Assembly: GCF_004011805.1 (NCBI RefSeq)
Contig: NZ_ML137198.1
Coordinates: 164,138 to 228,137, forward strand
DNA length: 64,000 bases
Origin: Piscinibacter defluvii
Lineage (GTDB): Bacteria > Pseudomonadota > Gammaproteobacteria > Burkholderiales > Burkholderiaceae_C
Direction of reading: 5' to 3'
Part shown: piece by piece, positions 40,022 to 54,709 of the stretch
Numbering within the stretch: position 1 is the stretch's first letter
How the letters are laid out: each line of letters starts with the position of its first letter
Notes under the pieces: generated by a model
What the model saw: only the letters and a program-made list of their open reading frames with translations
Database searches by the model: none
Told to the model about the DNA's origin: nothing
Translations under genes and position numbers: made by a program

Positions 40022-41626
40022 TCAGCCGAGCACCGCGGCGATCTCGCGCAGCTTGTCCTGCATCGGCTTGACGACGCGCAGCTGGGGCATCAGCTCGTTG
40101 CCGTCGAGCTCCTTCATCAGCGGGTCGGTCGCCACCACCCGCAGCACCTCGGTCAGGCGTGTCTTGGCCGCGCGCAGCTGGTTGCTGCGCGCCGCCGCGT
40201 CGGCGGCCTTGATGACCAGGTCGAGCTGCTTCTCCAGGTCGTCCTTGAGCTGGCCGGCCAGCGCGCGCAGGCGCTTGGTCGCCTCGGCCACCTGGGCACG
40301 CTGGTCGACCTCGTCGCGGTACTCCTGCTCGATGGCGCGGGCCAGCTGCTCGATGCCGCGCACCGCCTCGCTGCGCGCCGCGGCCCACTCCTGGCGCACC
40401 TTGGCGAGCTTGTCGGCCGGCGGCCCGGCCGGCGCGACGGTCGGCTGCGGAGGCGCCTTGGGCGGGGTGCCGGTCAGCAGGTCCTCGACCTGGCCGAGCA
40501 GGGCCTGCGCCTTGTCGACCTGCCCCTTGCGCGCCAGCTCGCCAGCCTGCGCGATCAGCGGCTTGACCTTGTCGGCGTTCGCGGCCGACAGGATGCGCGG
40601 CTTGAGCGCCTCGAGCCGGGCCGTGAAGGCCTTCAGCGGCTCGACGCCCTTGGGCTCCTTGGCGGGCGGCCCGGCCACGGCCTGGGCCTGGTCCTGGCCC
40701 TCGTCCGGATCGGCATCCGCCCCTTCGCTGTCCTCGCCCACCTCGCCCGGCTTCTGCAGGCGCAGGCGCGGCGCGTAGCCGATGATGGGCTTGAGCGCCA
40801 GCGACATCGAGGTCGCGTTGGCCCGTCCGAGCGGGATGTTCGGGCCCTCGAACACCCAGACCTTGGACTTGGGGTCGTAGTACATCTCGCCCTTGCAGTG
40901 CTTGAAGCCGCTGTCCAGGCCGGACAGGCGCTTGGCGATCTTCTTCTCGGACTCGCCGGCCGACTTGTTGAGGTACACGCCCCAGGTCTTGCCCAGCACG
41001 ACGACGGTGAACTTGGCGCGCGGTGCGCCCTCGGCCTTGACCTTCTTGAACCAGGACAGCAGCTGGCTCTTGACCTTGTCGCGGAACTTCTTCTCGTCCT
41101 TGTGTTCCGCGATCGCGTCGGCGTCCTCGTCCTCCTCGCCCTTGGCGGACTTGGCCTCCTCCTTCTTGGCCTTGTCGGCGGCAGCCTGCTCCTTCTTGGC
41201 GTCGGCCGCCAGGCGCGCACGCGCCGACTTCAGGGCCGCCAGCGCCTGCGCCAGCGCGGCATCGACGTCGTTGGCCAGCTGCTGGGCGCCAGCGGCGATC
41301 TGGGCGGCGGCCAGCACGGCCGGCTTGGGCGCCTTCGGGTTCTTCTTCAGCTCGGCCTCGCACTTCCGGGCCGTCGTCGCGAGCGAGCGCGTCAGGTCGG
41401 CGATCGCCTTGGCGGCGCGCGCGACTTCGCCCTTGAGCACCTGCTCGGCGGCGTCGGCGGCCTTCTCGTCGGCCAGGCCGTCCAGCTCCAGCGCGTCCTG
41501 CGGCAGCTGGGCGAACAGCTTGGCCAGCTTCTTCAGGTCCTCGGCGATGCCGTACGGCTTGTCGAAGTCGCCGGCCTTCTTGGCCCAGTCGGCTGCCTGC
41601 AGCGCGGGGGACATCTTCACGACCAT
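40022..41626 (-). CDS. lysine/alanine-rich coiled-coil protein of unknown function
   Basis: A 534-residue soluble protein with no signal peptide or membrane helix that I do not recognise. Residues 1-175 are helical and Ala/Lys-rich, ending in an acidic cluster (GEEDEDAD near 163). A compact globular segment at about 180-290 has mixed beta pattern (FTVVVLGKTWGVYLN, CKGEMYYDPKSKVWVFEGP). A further Pro/Gln linker and two helical coiled-coil parts follow (about 325-534). ATG has a GAGGAGG ribosome site. It is divergently placed from dapC. A structural or chaperone-like role is possible but nothing shows it. Confidence 0.72.
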   Translation of the reverse strand: MVVKMSPALQAADWAKKAGDFDKPYGIAEDLKKLAKLFAQLPQDALELDGLADEKAADAAEQVLKGEVARAAKAIADLTRSLATTARKCEAELKKNPKAPKPAVLAAAQIAAGAQQLANDVDAALAQALAALKSARARLAADAKKEQAAADKAKKEEAKSAKGEEDEDADAIAEHKDEKKFRDKVKSQLLSWFKKVKAEGAPRAKFTVVVLGKTWGVYLNKSAGESEKKIAKRLSGLDSGFKHCKGEMYYDPKSKVWVFEGPNIPLGRANATSMSLALKPIIGYAPRLRLQKPGEVGEDSEGADADPDEGQDQAQAVAGPPAKEPKGVEPLKAFTARLEALKPRILSAANADKVKPLIAQAGELARKGQVDKAQALLGQVEDLLTGTPPKAPPQPTVAPAGPPADKLAKVRQEWAAARSEAVRGIEQLARAIEQEYRDEVDQRAQVAEATKRLRALAGQLKDDLEKQLDLVIKAADAAARSNQLRAAKTRLTEVLRVVATDPLMKELDGNELMPQLRVVKPMQDKLREIAAVLG

Positions 41627-41759
41627 GTTCGAACCTCCTCGGTTGACTCTCGATGCCGCACTTACGCAGCGGCCCGTCCAACGGTTGCGGGGTCGAAAGC
41701 TAGCACAGCGCCCTGCCACCTGTCCCCCCCGTACGGGGTGATGGCCGGCGGGCCTCGCC

Positions 41760-41765
41760 GATAAT
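41760..41765 (+). promoter_or_regulatory. candidate -10 element of dapC
   Basis: GATAAT lies seven bases before the dapC ATG and is not part of any other gene. No ribosome site is present, suggesting a leaderless mRNA. Confidence 0.4.
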
Positions 41766-41772
41766 CCGCGCG

Positions 41773-42963
41773 ATGAATCCCCTGCTGGACCGGCTGCACC
41801 CCTACCCCTTCGAGCGCCTGCGCGAGCTGACCCGCGGGATCGTGCCGAACCCGGACCTGAAGCCGATCGGGCTGGGCATCGGCGAACCACGCCATGCGAC
41901 GCCGGCGCTGATCGAGGAGGCGATCCGCGGCCACCTCGACGGCCTGTCGCGCTACCCGGCCACGGCCGGCGAGCCGGCGCTGCGAGAGGCCTGCGCCGCC
42001 TGGATCGGGCGCCGCTACGGCGTCGCGCTCGACCCGGCGACGCAGGTGCTGCCGGTCAACGGCTCGCGCGAGGCGCTGTTCGCGCTGGCCCAGACGGTGA
42101 TCGACCCGAGCCGACCGGGCGCCACCGTGCTGTGCCCGAACCCGTTCTACCAGATCTACGAGGGCGCGGCCCTGCTCGCCGGGGCGCAGACGGCCTTCGT
42201 CAACAGCGACCCGGCACGCAACTTCGCGGCCGACTGGGACAGCGTGCCCGAGGAAACCTGGGCGCGCACCCAGCTGCTGTACGTCTGCTCGCCCGGCAAC
42301 CCGACCGGCGCGGTGATGCCGCTGGCCGAGTGGGAGCGGCTGTTCGCGCTGTCGGACCGGCACGGCTTCGTGATCGCCAGCGACGAGTGTTACTCGGAGA
42401 TCTACTTCCGCGACGAGCCGCCGCTCGGCTCGCTGCAGGCCGCGCAGGCGCTCGGCCGCACCGGCTTCCCGCGCCTGGTGGCGCTGACGAGCCTCTCGAA
42501 GCGCTCCAACGTGCCGGGCATGCGCTCGGGCTTCGTGGCCGGCGACGCGGCCATCCTCAAGCCCTTCCTGCTCTACCGCACCTACCACGGCAGCGCGATG
42601 AGCCCGGTGGTGCAGGCCGCCAGCATCGCCGCCTGGAGCGACGAGGCGCACGTGGTGGCCAACCGCGATCTGTACCGCCGCAAGTTCGCCGAGGTCACGC
42701 CGCTGCTGGCGCGCGTGATGGATGTCGCGCTGCCCGACGCCGGCTTCTACCTCTGGGCGCGCGTGCCCGACGGCGACGACGTAGCCTTCGCGCTGCGCCT
42801 GCTGGCTCAATACAATGTGGCGGTGCTGCCCGGCAGCCTGCTGGCGCGCGAATCCGGCGGCATCAATCCCGGCGCGGGGCGGGTGCGCATGGCGCTGGTC
42901 GCCGGCGTCGACGAATGCCTCGAGGCCGCCCGGCGCATCGCTTCCTTCCTCTCACCCCGCTGA
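41773..42963 (+). CDS. dapC: succinyldiaminopimelate aminotransferase
   Basis: A 396-residue class I/II aminotransferase of the DapC subgroup. It converts N-succinyl-2-amino-6-oxopimelate to N-succinyl-LL-diaminopimelate in lysine and peptidoglycan precursor synthesis. Sequence marks are [25 protein letters not shown], the PLP Lys in [15 protein letters not shown] and the C-terminal RVRMALV. The substrate follows from the operon with dapD and dapE. Confidence 0.93.
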   Translation: MNPLLDRLHPYPFERLRELTRGIVPNPDLKPIGLGIGEPRHATPALIEEAIRGHLDGLSRYPATAGEPALREACAAWIGRRYGVALDPATQVLPVNGSREALFALAQTVIDPSRPGATVLCPNPFYQIYEGAALLAGAQTAFVNSDPARNFAADWDSVPEETWARTQLLYVCSPGNPTGAVMPLAEWERLFALSDRHGFVIASDECYSEIYFRDEPPLGSLQAAQALGRTGFPRLVALTSLSKRSNVPGMRSGFVAGDAAILKPFLLYRTYHGSAMSPVVQAASIAAWSDEAHVVANRDLYRRKFAEVTPLLARVMDVALPDAGFYLWARVPDGDDVAFALRLLAQYNVAVLPGSLLARESGGINPGAGRVRMALVAGVDECLEAARRIASFLSPR

Positions 42964-42967
42964 CACC

Positions 42968-43789
<822 letters not shown>

Positions 43790-43816
43790 GCGGCGCAGCC
43801 GAAGCGGAGGAACGGC

Positions 43817-47131
<3,315 letters not shown>

Positions 47132-47165
47132 ACTGCGCGCTCCCTTCAACACCGGGAGCCACTCG

Positions 47166-47957
47166 ATGAGCCTGCACACGGACTGGACCGACGCGAAGAA
47201 GGACAGCAAGGCCAAGTTCAAGACGGCCTTGAAGGCGCAGCGCGACGCGCTCGAGAAGAAGATCAAGGACGGCGACGCGAAGGCGCGCGCCAAGGTGCTC
47301 GACCAGAACCTGGCAGACCTGGGCATGGGCCAGGGCGACGACCTGGACAAGTACTTCAGGTTCCGCGAGGACTTCGGGCCCAACCTCGACAAGCTCGAGA
47401 AGGCCGACGCCGGCGCCGGCGCGGCGCGCAAGAAGCTCGAGGCGATCAAGCATGTCGACGAGGTGATCGCCGACCCGGCGCTGAGCAAGGTGATGACCGC
47501 GGTAGCCAAGCGCATGCAGTTCGAGGAGTTCTGGGGCTTCATCACCGTGGGCTGGAAGGCCGACCCGGTGAAGGCCTACGCGATGTTCATCGCGCCGAAC
47601 GCACCGCTGCTGATCAACATCGACGACGCCCAGCTCGACCCGCTGCGCCAGCTCGCCGGCAACCCGGCCCAGCTCAAGGCCCAGGGGCCGGCGCTGCTCA
47701 AGCGCTGCCGCGACGCGGCGGTGGGCTTCTCCAACGGCGACGTGATCAAGAAGTTCAAGGCCAGCCCCGAGGCCGCCGCCGTGGTGAACCTCGGCAAGGA
47801 CACCACCGCGATCAAGAAGGCGGTGACCGACACCATCGCCTCCTACCGCCAGCAGATCAAGGGCTACGAGTCGAAGTGGAAGAACATCCAGCCCGATTTC
47901 CGCCGTCCGCTGCTGGATGCGCTGGATTCGATCGAGGCCAAGGTCGCGGACCTGTGA
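47166..47957 (+). CDS. lysine-rich helical protein of unknown function
   Basis: A 263-residue soluble protein with many Lys and Asp residues that I do not recognise. The first 130 residues form charged helices (ALKAQRDALEKKIKDGDAKA). A more hydrophobic segment, MQFEEFWGFITVGWKADPVK and AYAMFIAPNAPLLINIDDAQL, lies at about 118-160, followed by further helices. There is no signal peptide or membrane helix. A TATAGA hexamer at 47127-47132 and GGGAGCC upstream of the ATG suggest its own promoter. In composition and general style it resembles the 534-residue protein at 40 kb. Confidence 0.72.
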   Translation: MSLHTDWTDAKKDSKAKFKTALKAQRDALEKKIKDGDAKARAKVLDQNLADLGMGQGDDLDKYFRFREDFGPNLDKLEKADAGAGAARKKLEAIKHVDEVIADPALSKVMTAVAKRMQFEEFWGFITVGWKADPVKAYAMFIAPNAPLLINIDDAQLDPLRQLAGNPAQLKAQGPALLKRCRDAAVGFSNGDVIKKFKASPEAAAVVNLGKDTTAIKKAVTDTIASYRQQIKGYESKWKNIQPDFRRPLLDALDSIEAKVADL

Positions 47958-47961
47958 ACCG

Positions 47962-49914
<1,953 letters not shown>

Positions 49915-49961
49915 ACCGGCTCGGGGCGATCTCCCTGCCGGCGGCACGTGTATTAGATTGC

Positions 49962-49978
49962 GCGCAATTGAATTGCGC
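49962..49978. promoter_or_regulatory. OhrR operator
   Basis: A 17-base perfect inverted repeat, GCGCAATT-G-AATTGCGC, lies just upstream of ohrR. It overlaps the likely -35 region of the -10 element at 49989-49994. The AATT core with flanking dyad resembles OhrR sites, so it should mediate peroxide-sensitive autorepression of ohrR-ohr. Confidence 0.75.
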
Positions 49979-49988
49979 ACATTGGGCG

Positions 49989-49994
49989 TACAGT
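49989..49994 (+). promoter_or_regulatory. candidate -10 element of ohrR
   Basis: TACAGT lies seven bases before the ohrR ATG with no ribosome site. The -35 region would fall in the OhrR palindrome, a normal repression geometry. Confidence 0.45.
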
Positions 49995-50001
49995 CCCGCC
50001 C

Positions 50002-50478
50002 ATGCCGCGCGCCCGCACCGACACCGCCCCCGCCGACGACTGGCTGCTGCTGGACCGGCAGCTCTGCTTCGCGCTGTACTCGGCCTCGCTGGCCACCACG
50101 CGGCTGTACAAGCCGCTGCTCGAGCCGCTCGGCCTGACCTACCCGCAGTACCTGGTGCTGATGGTGCTGTGGCAGCGCGACGGGCAGGCCGTCGGCGAGC
50201 TCGGCGAGCGCCTGCACCTCGACTCCGGCACGCTGACGCCGCTGCTCAAGCGCATGGAGTCGGCCGGCTGGCTGACGCGCGAGCGCGCCGCCGACGACGA
50301 GCGCCGCGTGCTGGTCACGCTCACCGCCGACGGCCGCGCGCTGCGCCGCCGCGCGCTGGCGATCCCGCAGCGCATCGCCGCCGCCAGCGGCTGCAGCAGC
50401 GCCGAACTCGCCGATCTCACGGCACGGCTGCAGCAGCTGCGCGACCAGCTTCTCGCTTCCACCCGGGACGTGCACTGA
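50002..50478 (+). CDS. ohrR: organic hydroperoxide-sensing MarR-type repressor OhrR
   Basis: A 158-residue MarR-family repressor. The peroxide-sensing Cys is Cys22 in [13 protein letters not shown], the diagnostic OhrR segment. The winged helix includes [21 protein letters not shown] and [16 protein letters not shown]. Its own palindromic operator precedes it and the ohr gene follows, so the unit is autoregulated. Oxidation of Cys22 by organic hydroperoxide should release DNA. Confidence 0.96.
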   Translation: MPRARTDTAPADDWLLLDRQLCFALYSASLATTRLYKPLLEPLGLTYPQYLVLMVLWQRDGQAVGELGERLHLDSGTLTPLLKRMESAGWLTRERAADDERRVLVTLTADGRALRRRALAIPQRIAAASGCSSAELADLTARLQQLRDQLLASTRDVH

Positions 50479-50519
50479 GCCCACGCCCCACCTGTCCCAC
50501 CCGCAACCAAGGAACCACG

Positions 50520-50942
50520 ATGGCCCTCGAGAAAGTCCTCTACACCGCGCATGCCACCACCACCGGCGGCCGCGAAGGCAGCTCCCAGACCGACGACGGC
50601 AAGCTGAGCGTCACGCTCGCGCCGCCGGCCGAGCTGGGCGGCAACGGCAAGGGCACCAACCCCGAGCAGCTGTTCGCGGTGGGCTATTCGGCCTGCTTCA
50701 TGGGCGCGATGAAGTTCGTCGCCGGCCAGCAGAAGAAGACCATCCCGGCCGACGCCACCATCGAGGCCGACGTCGGCATCGGCCCGATCCCGACCGGCTT
50801 CGGCATCCAGGTGGCGATGCGCATCAAGGTGCCGGGATGGGACAAGGCCGAGACGCAGAAGATCGTCGACGCCGCGCACATCGTCTGCCCGTACTCGAAC
50901 GCGACGCGCGGCAACATCGACGTGACGCTGACGGTCGTCTGA
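50520..50942 (+). CDS. ohr: organic hydroperoxide resistance protein Ohr
   Basis: A 140-residue OsmC/Ohr thiol peroxidase. Both catalytic cysteines are present: one in [14 protein letters not shown] and one in [14 protein letters not shown]-terminal [13 protein letters not shown] is typical of Ohr. ATG follows AAGGAACCACG. It is 41 bases after ohrR and probably transcribed with it. Confidence 0.97.
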   Translation: MALEKVLYTAHATTTGGREGSSQTDDGKLSVTLAPPAELGGNGKGTNPEQLFAVGYSACFMGAMKFVAGQQKKTIPADATIEADVGIGPIPTGFGIQVAMRIKVPGWDKAETQKIVDAAHIVCPYSNATRGNIDVTLTVV

Positions 50943-50952
50943 CCCGGTCCGT

Positions 50953-51894
50953 CTAGGGCGACGCCAGCAACTCCAGCAGCAGCTCGACGCGCGCCTGCAC
51001 CGGCGTCAGCGTCCCGGCCGTCGGGAAGACGTCGCCGGGCTTGGCCAGCACCGCGCCGGCCAGGCAGCGGCTGCTGCGCCGCACCGCCACTCCGGCCGCC
51101 TGCGCCTCGCGCAGCGCGGCCTCCAGGGCATGGTGCAGGGTGCCGTTGCCGGTGCAGGCCACGACCAGGCCGCGCACGCCGGCGGCCATGGCCGCGCGCA
51201 CCAGCGTGCCGCCCGCGCCGGCGTGGCTGGTGAGGATCTCCACCGCCGGCCAGGCCGACGGCTCGGCCGCGATGCGCGCCAGGCCGAGCGCCCGGCCGTC
51301 CGGCCAGGGCCGCTGCTGGCGCAATGCGCCCTCCTCCACCCGGGCGATCCAGCCGGCGTCGCCGGCCGCGAAGGCGTCGAGCCGGTAGGTGTGCACCTTG
51401 CGCAGCTCGCGCGCATCCCACACCACGCCGGCCACCACCACCAGCGTGCCGCGCACGCCGGGCGTGCGCGCCACGGTCACCGCGTCGAGCAGGTTCTGCG
51501 GTCCGTCGCGCAGCAGCGCGCTGGCCGGGCGCATGGCCGCCGTCAGCACCACCGGCTTGGCCGGCGCGAGCACGCGCTGCAGGAAGTAGCCGGTCTCCTC
51601 CAGCGTGTCGGTGCCGTGGGTGATCACGACGCCGGCGACCTCGGCGCGCGCCAGGTGGTGCGCCACGCGCTGCGCGAGGCGCTGCCAGATCGCGAAGTCC
51701 ATGTCCTTGCTGTCGACCTGGGCCACCTGCTCGGTCTCGAGCGCGCTGCCGGCCAGCCCGGGTACGGCGGCCACCAGGGCGTCGGCGCCGAGCTGCGCGG
51801 CGCGGTAGCCGATGTTGTCGCCCGGCGTGGGGGCGGTGCCGGCAATGGTGCCGCCGGTGGCGAGCACGACGACGGTCGGGGCGGGGCTTTGCAT
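50953..51894 (-). CDS. ansA: L-asparaginase
   Basis: A 313-residue type I/II asparaginase. The catalytic threonines lie in [11 protein letters not shown] and [12 protein letters not shown]. No signal peptide is seen, so a cytoplasmic form is likely. The ATG at 51894 gives [10 protein letters not shown]; a GTG ten codons upstream would overlap the first LexA box. It diverges from lexA with its start only 10 bases from that box, so it may be within the SOS control region. It converges with ohr. Confidence 0.92.
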   Translation of the reverse strand: MQSPAPTVVVLATGGTIAGTAPTPGDNIGYRAAQLGADALVAAVPGLAGSALETEQVAQVDSKDMDFAIWQRLAQRVAHHLARAEVAGVVITHGTDTLEETGYFLQRVLAPAKPVVLTAAMRPASALLRDGPQNLLDAVTVARTPGVRGTLVVVAGVVWDARELRKVHTYRLDAFAAGDAGWIARVEEGALRQQRPWPDGRALGLARIAAEPSAWPAVEILTSHAGAGGTLVRAAMAAGVRGLVVACTGNGTLHHALEAALREAQAAGVAVRRSSRCLAGAVLAKPGDVFPTAGTLTPVQARVELLLELLASP

Positions 51895-51904
51895 TTTGGT
51901 CAGG

Positions 51905-51920
51905 CTGGATGAAAATACAG
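51905..51920. promoter_or_regulatory. lexA: LexA (SOS) box 1
   Basis: CTG, ten bases, CAG with AT-rich middle (CTGGATGAAAATACAG), 62 bases before the lexA GTG and 11 bases from the asparaginase ATG. Matches the CTG-N10-CAG consensus. Confidence 0.8.
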
Positions 51921-51923
51921 TCA

Positions 51924-51939
51924 CTGGACGGAGATCCAG
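51924..51939. promoter_or_regulatory. lexA: LexA (SOS) box 2
   Basis: CTGGACGGAGATCCAG, a second CTG-N10-CAG site 19 bases centre to centre after box 1. Its arms form a 7-base perfect repeat (CACTGGA / TCCAGTG). Two tandem boxes before lexA are typical. Confidence 0.7.
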
Positions 51940-51981
51940 TGTTCATTCCGGATCCGTCCTCCGGCTCGCGAAAGGTCTCCC

Positions 51982-52671
51982 GTGCTCGAAAAACCCAAGC
52001 TCACCGACCGGCAGCAGCAGGTCCTCGACCTGGTGCAGAGCGCCATCGAGCGCACCGGCGCCCCGCCGACCCGTGCCGAGATCGCCGCCGAACTCGGCTT
52101 CAAGTCGGCCAACGCGGCCGAAGAGCACCTGCAGGCCCTGGCGCGCAAGGGCGTCATCGAGCTCGTGGGCGGCACCTCGCGCGGCATCCGGCTGCAGTCT
52201 GACACATTGCGCGCGCTCAACGAGTCGCGCGGCAAGCAGTTCAGCCTGCCGCTGCCGAGCCTGGCCCAGCTCTCGCTGCCGCTGATCGGCCGCGTGGCCG
52301 CCGGCAGCCCGATCCTCGCGCAGGAGCATGTCGACCAGACCTACGTCGTCGAGGCCAGCATGTTCCCGCGCCGGCCCGACTACCTGCTGCGCGTGCGCGG
52401 CATGAGCATGCGCGATGCCGGCATCCTCGACGGCGACCTGCTCGCCGTGCAGAAGGCGCGCGAGGCCAAGAACGGCCAGATCGTCGTGGCCCGGCTGGGC
52501 GACGAGGTCACCGTCAAGCGCTTCCGCCGCACCCGCAGTGCGATCGAGCTGATCCCCGAGAACCCCGATTTCAGGACCATCGTCGTGCCCACCGACGGCA
52601 GCGGCGACGGCGAGCACTTCGAGCTCGAGGGCCTGGCGGTCGGCCTGATCCGCAACAACATGCTGATGTGA
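51982..52671 (+). CDS. lexA: SOS response repressor LexA
   Basis: A 229-residue repressor-protease. The N-terminal winged helix ([33 protein letters not shown]) binds SOS boxes. The self-cleavage bond is Ala107-Gly108 in GRVAAGSPI and the dyad is Ser142 ([13 protein letters not shown]) and Lys179 (VTVKR); their spacings equal those of E. coli. It is longer than the 202-residue E. coli form because of a linker insertion. GTG start; autoregulated through two boxes. Confidence 0.97.
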   Translation: MLEKPKLTDRQQQVLDLVQSAIERTGAPPTRAEIAAELGFKSANAAEEHLQALARKGVIELVGGTSRGIRLQSDTLRALNESRGKQFSLPLPSLAQLSLPLIGRVAAGSPILAQEHVDQTYVVEASMFPRRPDYLLRVRGMSMRDAGILDGDLLAVQKAREAKNGQIVVARLGDEVTVKRFRRTRSAIELIPENPDFRTIVVPTDGSGDGEHFELEGLAVGLIRNNMLM

Positions 52672-52672
52672 C

Positions 52673-52984
52673 ATGGCATCCGCCGCCGTGATCAAGTCGC
52701 CCAAAGCCGCCTCGGCCGCCGAGTGCACGGCGCTCGAGCAGTTGCCCAACATCGGCCCCGCGCTCGCCGCCGACCTGCGCCTGATCGGCATCCGCCACCC
52801 GCGCGAGTTGCGCGGCAAGGACGCCTTCGTGCTCTACCAGAAACTGTGCGCCGCCACCGGCCAGCGCCAGGATCCCTGCGTGCTCGACACCTTCATGGCC
52901 GCGGTCGACTTCATGGGCGGCGCACCGGCTGCGCCCTGGTGGCAGTACACCGCGCAGCGCAAGGCGCTGTTCGGCCAGGTCTGA
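52673..52984 (+). CDS. helix-hairpin-helix protein of the mitomycin-resistance (Cdd1/PF11731-like) family
   Basis: A 103-residue protein with a helix-hairpin-helix motif, LEQLPNIGPALAADLRLIGI, and the family-specific HPRELRGKDAFVLYQKLCA and DPCVLDTFMAAVDFMGG segments. It starts one base after the lexA stop, so it should be induced with the SOS response. Relatives confer mitomycin resistance or are listed as pathogenicity-locus proteins; their biochemistry is unclear. Confidence 0.85.
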   Translation: MASAAVIKSPKAASAAECTALEQLPNIGPALAADLRLIGIRHPRELRGKDAFVLYQKLCAATGQRQDPCVLDTFMAAVDFMGGAPAAPWWQYTAQRKALFGQV

Positions 52985-53075
52985 GCGGCGAAGCCCCTGC
53001 TTTTCCGGCGAGCGCGGGCGCTCGCCCGGTGCGAGAGTCGGCCCAGCGCCGCCCCGACGGCGCACCGCGACGCCG

Positions 53076-53483
53076 ATGCTCTCCACCCTGCCCAAGCCCA
53101 TCTCCCGCCACGAGCTGCGCGTGGAGATCTGCCCGCCCGAGCGGCGCGTGGCCGCCCCCTGGTGGCAGCGGCTGCGCCGCTGGGCGCGCTCGGAATGGGC
53201 GCCCACCCGGCCCGACGACGGGCTGGACGGCATCCGCGAGGAGTTCGCCGAGGCCGTGGCGGACCTGCGCGGCCCGCGTGCGGACGAGCTGGTCGACCGG
53301 GTCGACGCGGCCCGCTCGCTGCGCGAACTCTGGCACCTGCGCGCCGAGGTGTTCCGCCTGGTCGCGCTGACACACAGCCAGCACGAGGCCGACCAGCGCC
53401 TGGCGCGGCTGAACCGGCATTTCCCGACCCGCGCGCCGCGCTCTGGCTTCGGTCAGCTCGAGTCGCCCGACATGTGGCCCTGA
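53076..53483 (+). CDS. small hypothetical protein
   Basis: A 135-residue charged protein (many Arg and Glu, several Trp) with no recognisable family, signal or membrane segment. Its central part is predicted helical (GIREEFAEAVADLRGPRADELVDRV, cut here, and SLRELWHLRAEVFRLVAL). It lies 91 bases after the helix-hairpin-helix gene on the same strand and ends seven bases from the convergent LysE gene. Codon use looks like its neighbours, which supports it being a real gene. Confidence 0.6.
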   Translation: MLSTLPKPISRHELRVEICPPERRVAAPWWQRLRRWARSEWAPTRPDDGLDGIREEFAEAVADLRGPRADELVDRVDAARSLRELWHLRAEVFRLVALTHSQHEADQRLARLNRHFPTRAPRSGFGQLESPDMWP

Positions 53484-53489
53484 CGGGCT

Positions 53490-54119
53490 TCAGCGCGGCG
53501 CAAGCGCCAGGCGCAGCCCGAGCCCGACGAACAGCAGGCCGCAGGCGCGCTGCAGCCAGGTCCCGAGCGAACCCGCCGATCCCGGGGTCGCCATGGCCTG
53601 TGCGACGCGTGCGGCGGCCAGCGCCACCACCAGGTTCACCGCCGTCCCGCCGAGGTTGAACAGGCTGCCCAGCAGCACCAGCGCCCAGGCCTGCCCGGGC
53701 GCGCCCGGTTCGATGAACTGCGGCAGGAAGGCGAGGAAGAACAGTGCCACCTTGGGGTTGAGCGCATTGGTCAGCGCGCCCTGCCAGAACGGGTCACCCG
53801 GCCTGGCCTGCGCCGGCGCCGGACCGCGGCGGGCACGCATCAGGCCGATGCCGAGCCACAGCAGGTAGAGCGCGCCGGCCCAGCGCACCAGGTTGAAGGC
53901 CAGATCCGAGGCAGCGACCAGCGCCGACAGCCCGAGCGCGGCCAGCACCGTGTGCAGCGCACAGCCGGCGCCGACGCCGAGCGCGGCCAGCACGCCGGCG
54001 CGCCGCCCGCGCGCCGCACCGGTGCCGGCCACGAACAGCATGTCGGCGCCCGGCGTCAGGTTCAGCAGCAGCGCCGCGCCGGCAAAGAGCGCGAGATCGT
54101 GGACCGGGAGGTCGATCAC
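53490..54119 (-). CDS. LysE/RhtB family amino-acid exporter
   Basis: A 209-residue membrane protein with about six hydrophobic helices. The family motif NLTPGADMLFVAGTGAARG lies in the first loop, and GALTNALNPKVALFFLAFLPQF in the middle. It should export an amino acid or related metabolite; the substrate is not evident. The start is a GTG overlapping the stop of the DUF1993 gene. Confidence 0.88.
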   Translation of the reverse strand: MIDLPVHDLALFAGAALLLNLTPGADMLFVAGTGAARGRRAGVLAALGVGAGCALHTVLAALGLSALVAASDLAFNLVRWAGALYLLWLGIGLMRARRGPAPAQARPGDPFWQGALTNALNPKVALFFLAFLPQFIEPGAPGQAWALVLLGSLFNLGGTAVNLVVALAAARVAQAMATPGSAGSLGTWLQRACGLLFVGLGLRLALAPR

Positions 54120-54625
54120 TGGAGCGGCCCGAGGTAGTCCGCCTTGCCCAGGTCCACGCCGTTGTGGCGCAGCAGCGCGTAGGTGGTCACGAGGTGGAAG
54201 TAGAAGTTCGGCAGCGCGTAGTGCTTCAGGAAGAACTCGCCCTGCAGCGTGACCGGCCCGTCGCGCCGCGGCAGCACCAGGTCGCGCTCGTCGCTGCCGG
54301 CCAGCCGCTCGGCCGGGATGCTCGCGATGAAGTCCAGCGTCTTGCGCACCCGGGCGCGCAGGTCCGCCAGGCTGGCCTCGTTGTCCTCGTACTTCGGCGC
54401 CTCGACGCCGGCCAGCCGCGCGACGCCGAACTTGGCCGCATCGCAGGCGATCTGGATCTGCTTGGTGAAGGGCAGCATGTCCGGCGCGAGACGGGCGCTC
54501 AGGTAGTTGGCCGGGTCGAACTTCCGCGCCGCCGCATGCGCCTCGGCCTTGTCGAGCCAGTTCAGCAGGTGGCCGAGCATGCGCGTGAACACCGGCGCGC
54601 TGGCCGAGTGCATCGTGAAGGACAT
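54116..54625 (-). CDS. DUF1993 family protein
   Basis: A 169-residue soluble protein of the DUF1993 family, which has a DinB-like helical bundle. Recognisable segments are MHSASAPVFTRMLGHLLNWL, LAPDMLPFTKQIQIACDAAK and LPNFYFHLVTTYALLRHNGV. ATG follows a GAGGAGAAG ribosome site. The gene overlaps the LysE exporter gene. Function unknown. Confidence 0.88.
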   Translation of the reverse strand: MSFTMHSASAPVFTRMLGHLLNWLDKAEAHAAARKFDPANYLSARLAPDMLPFTKQIQIACDAAKFGVARLAGVEAPKYEDNEASLADLRARVRKTLDFIASIPAERLAGSDERDLVLPRRDGPVTLQGEFFLKHYALPNFYFHLVTTYALLRHNGVDLGKADYLGPLQ

Positions 54626-54709
54626 CGTCTTCTCCTCGTGAGGGTGGGGTGGTGCAGGCAGGCGGCGATCGTAGCGAGGCCGCGACGGGCGTGCACAATC
54701 GGGGTCGCC

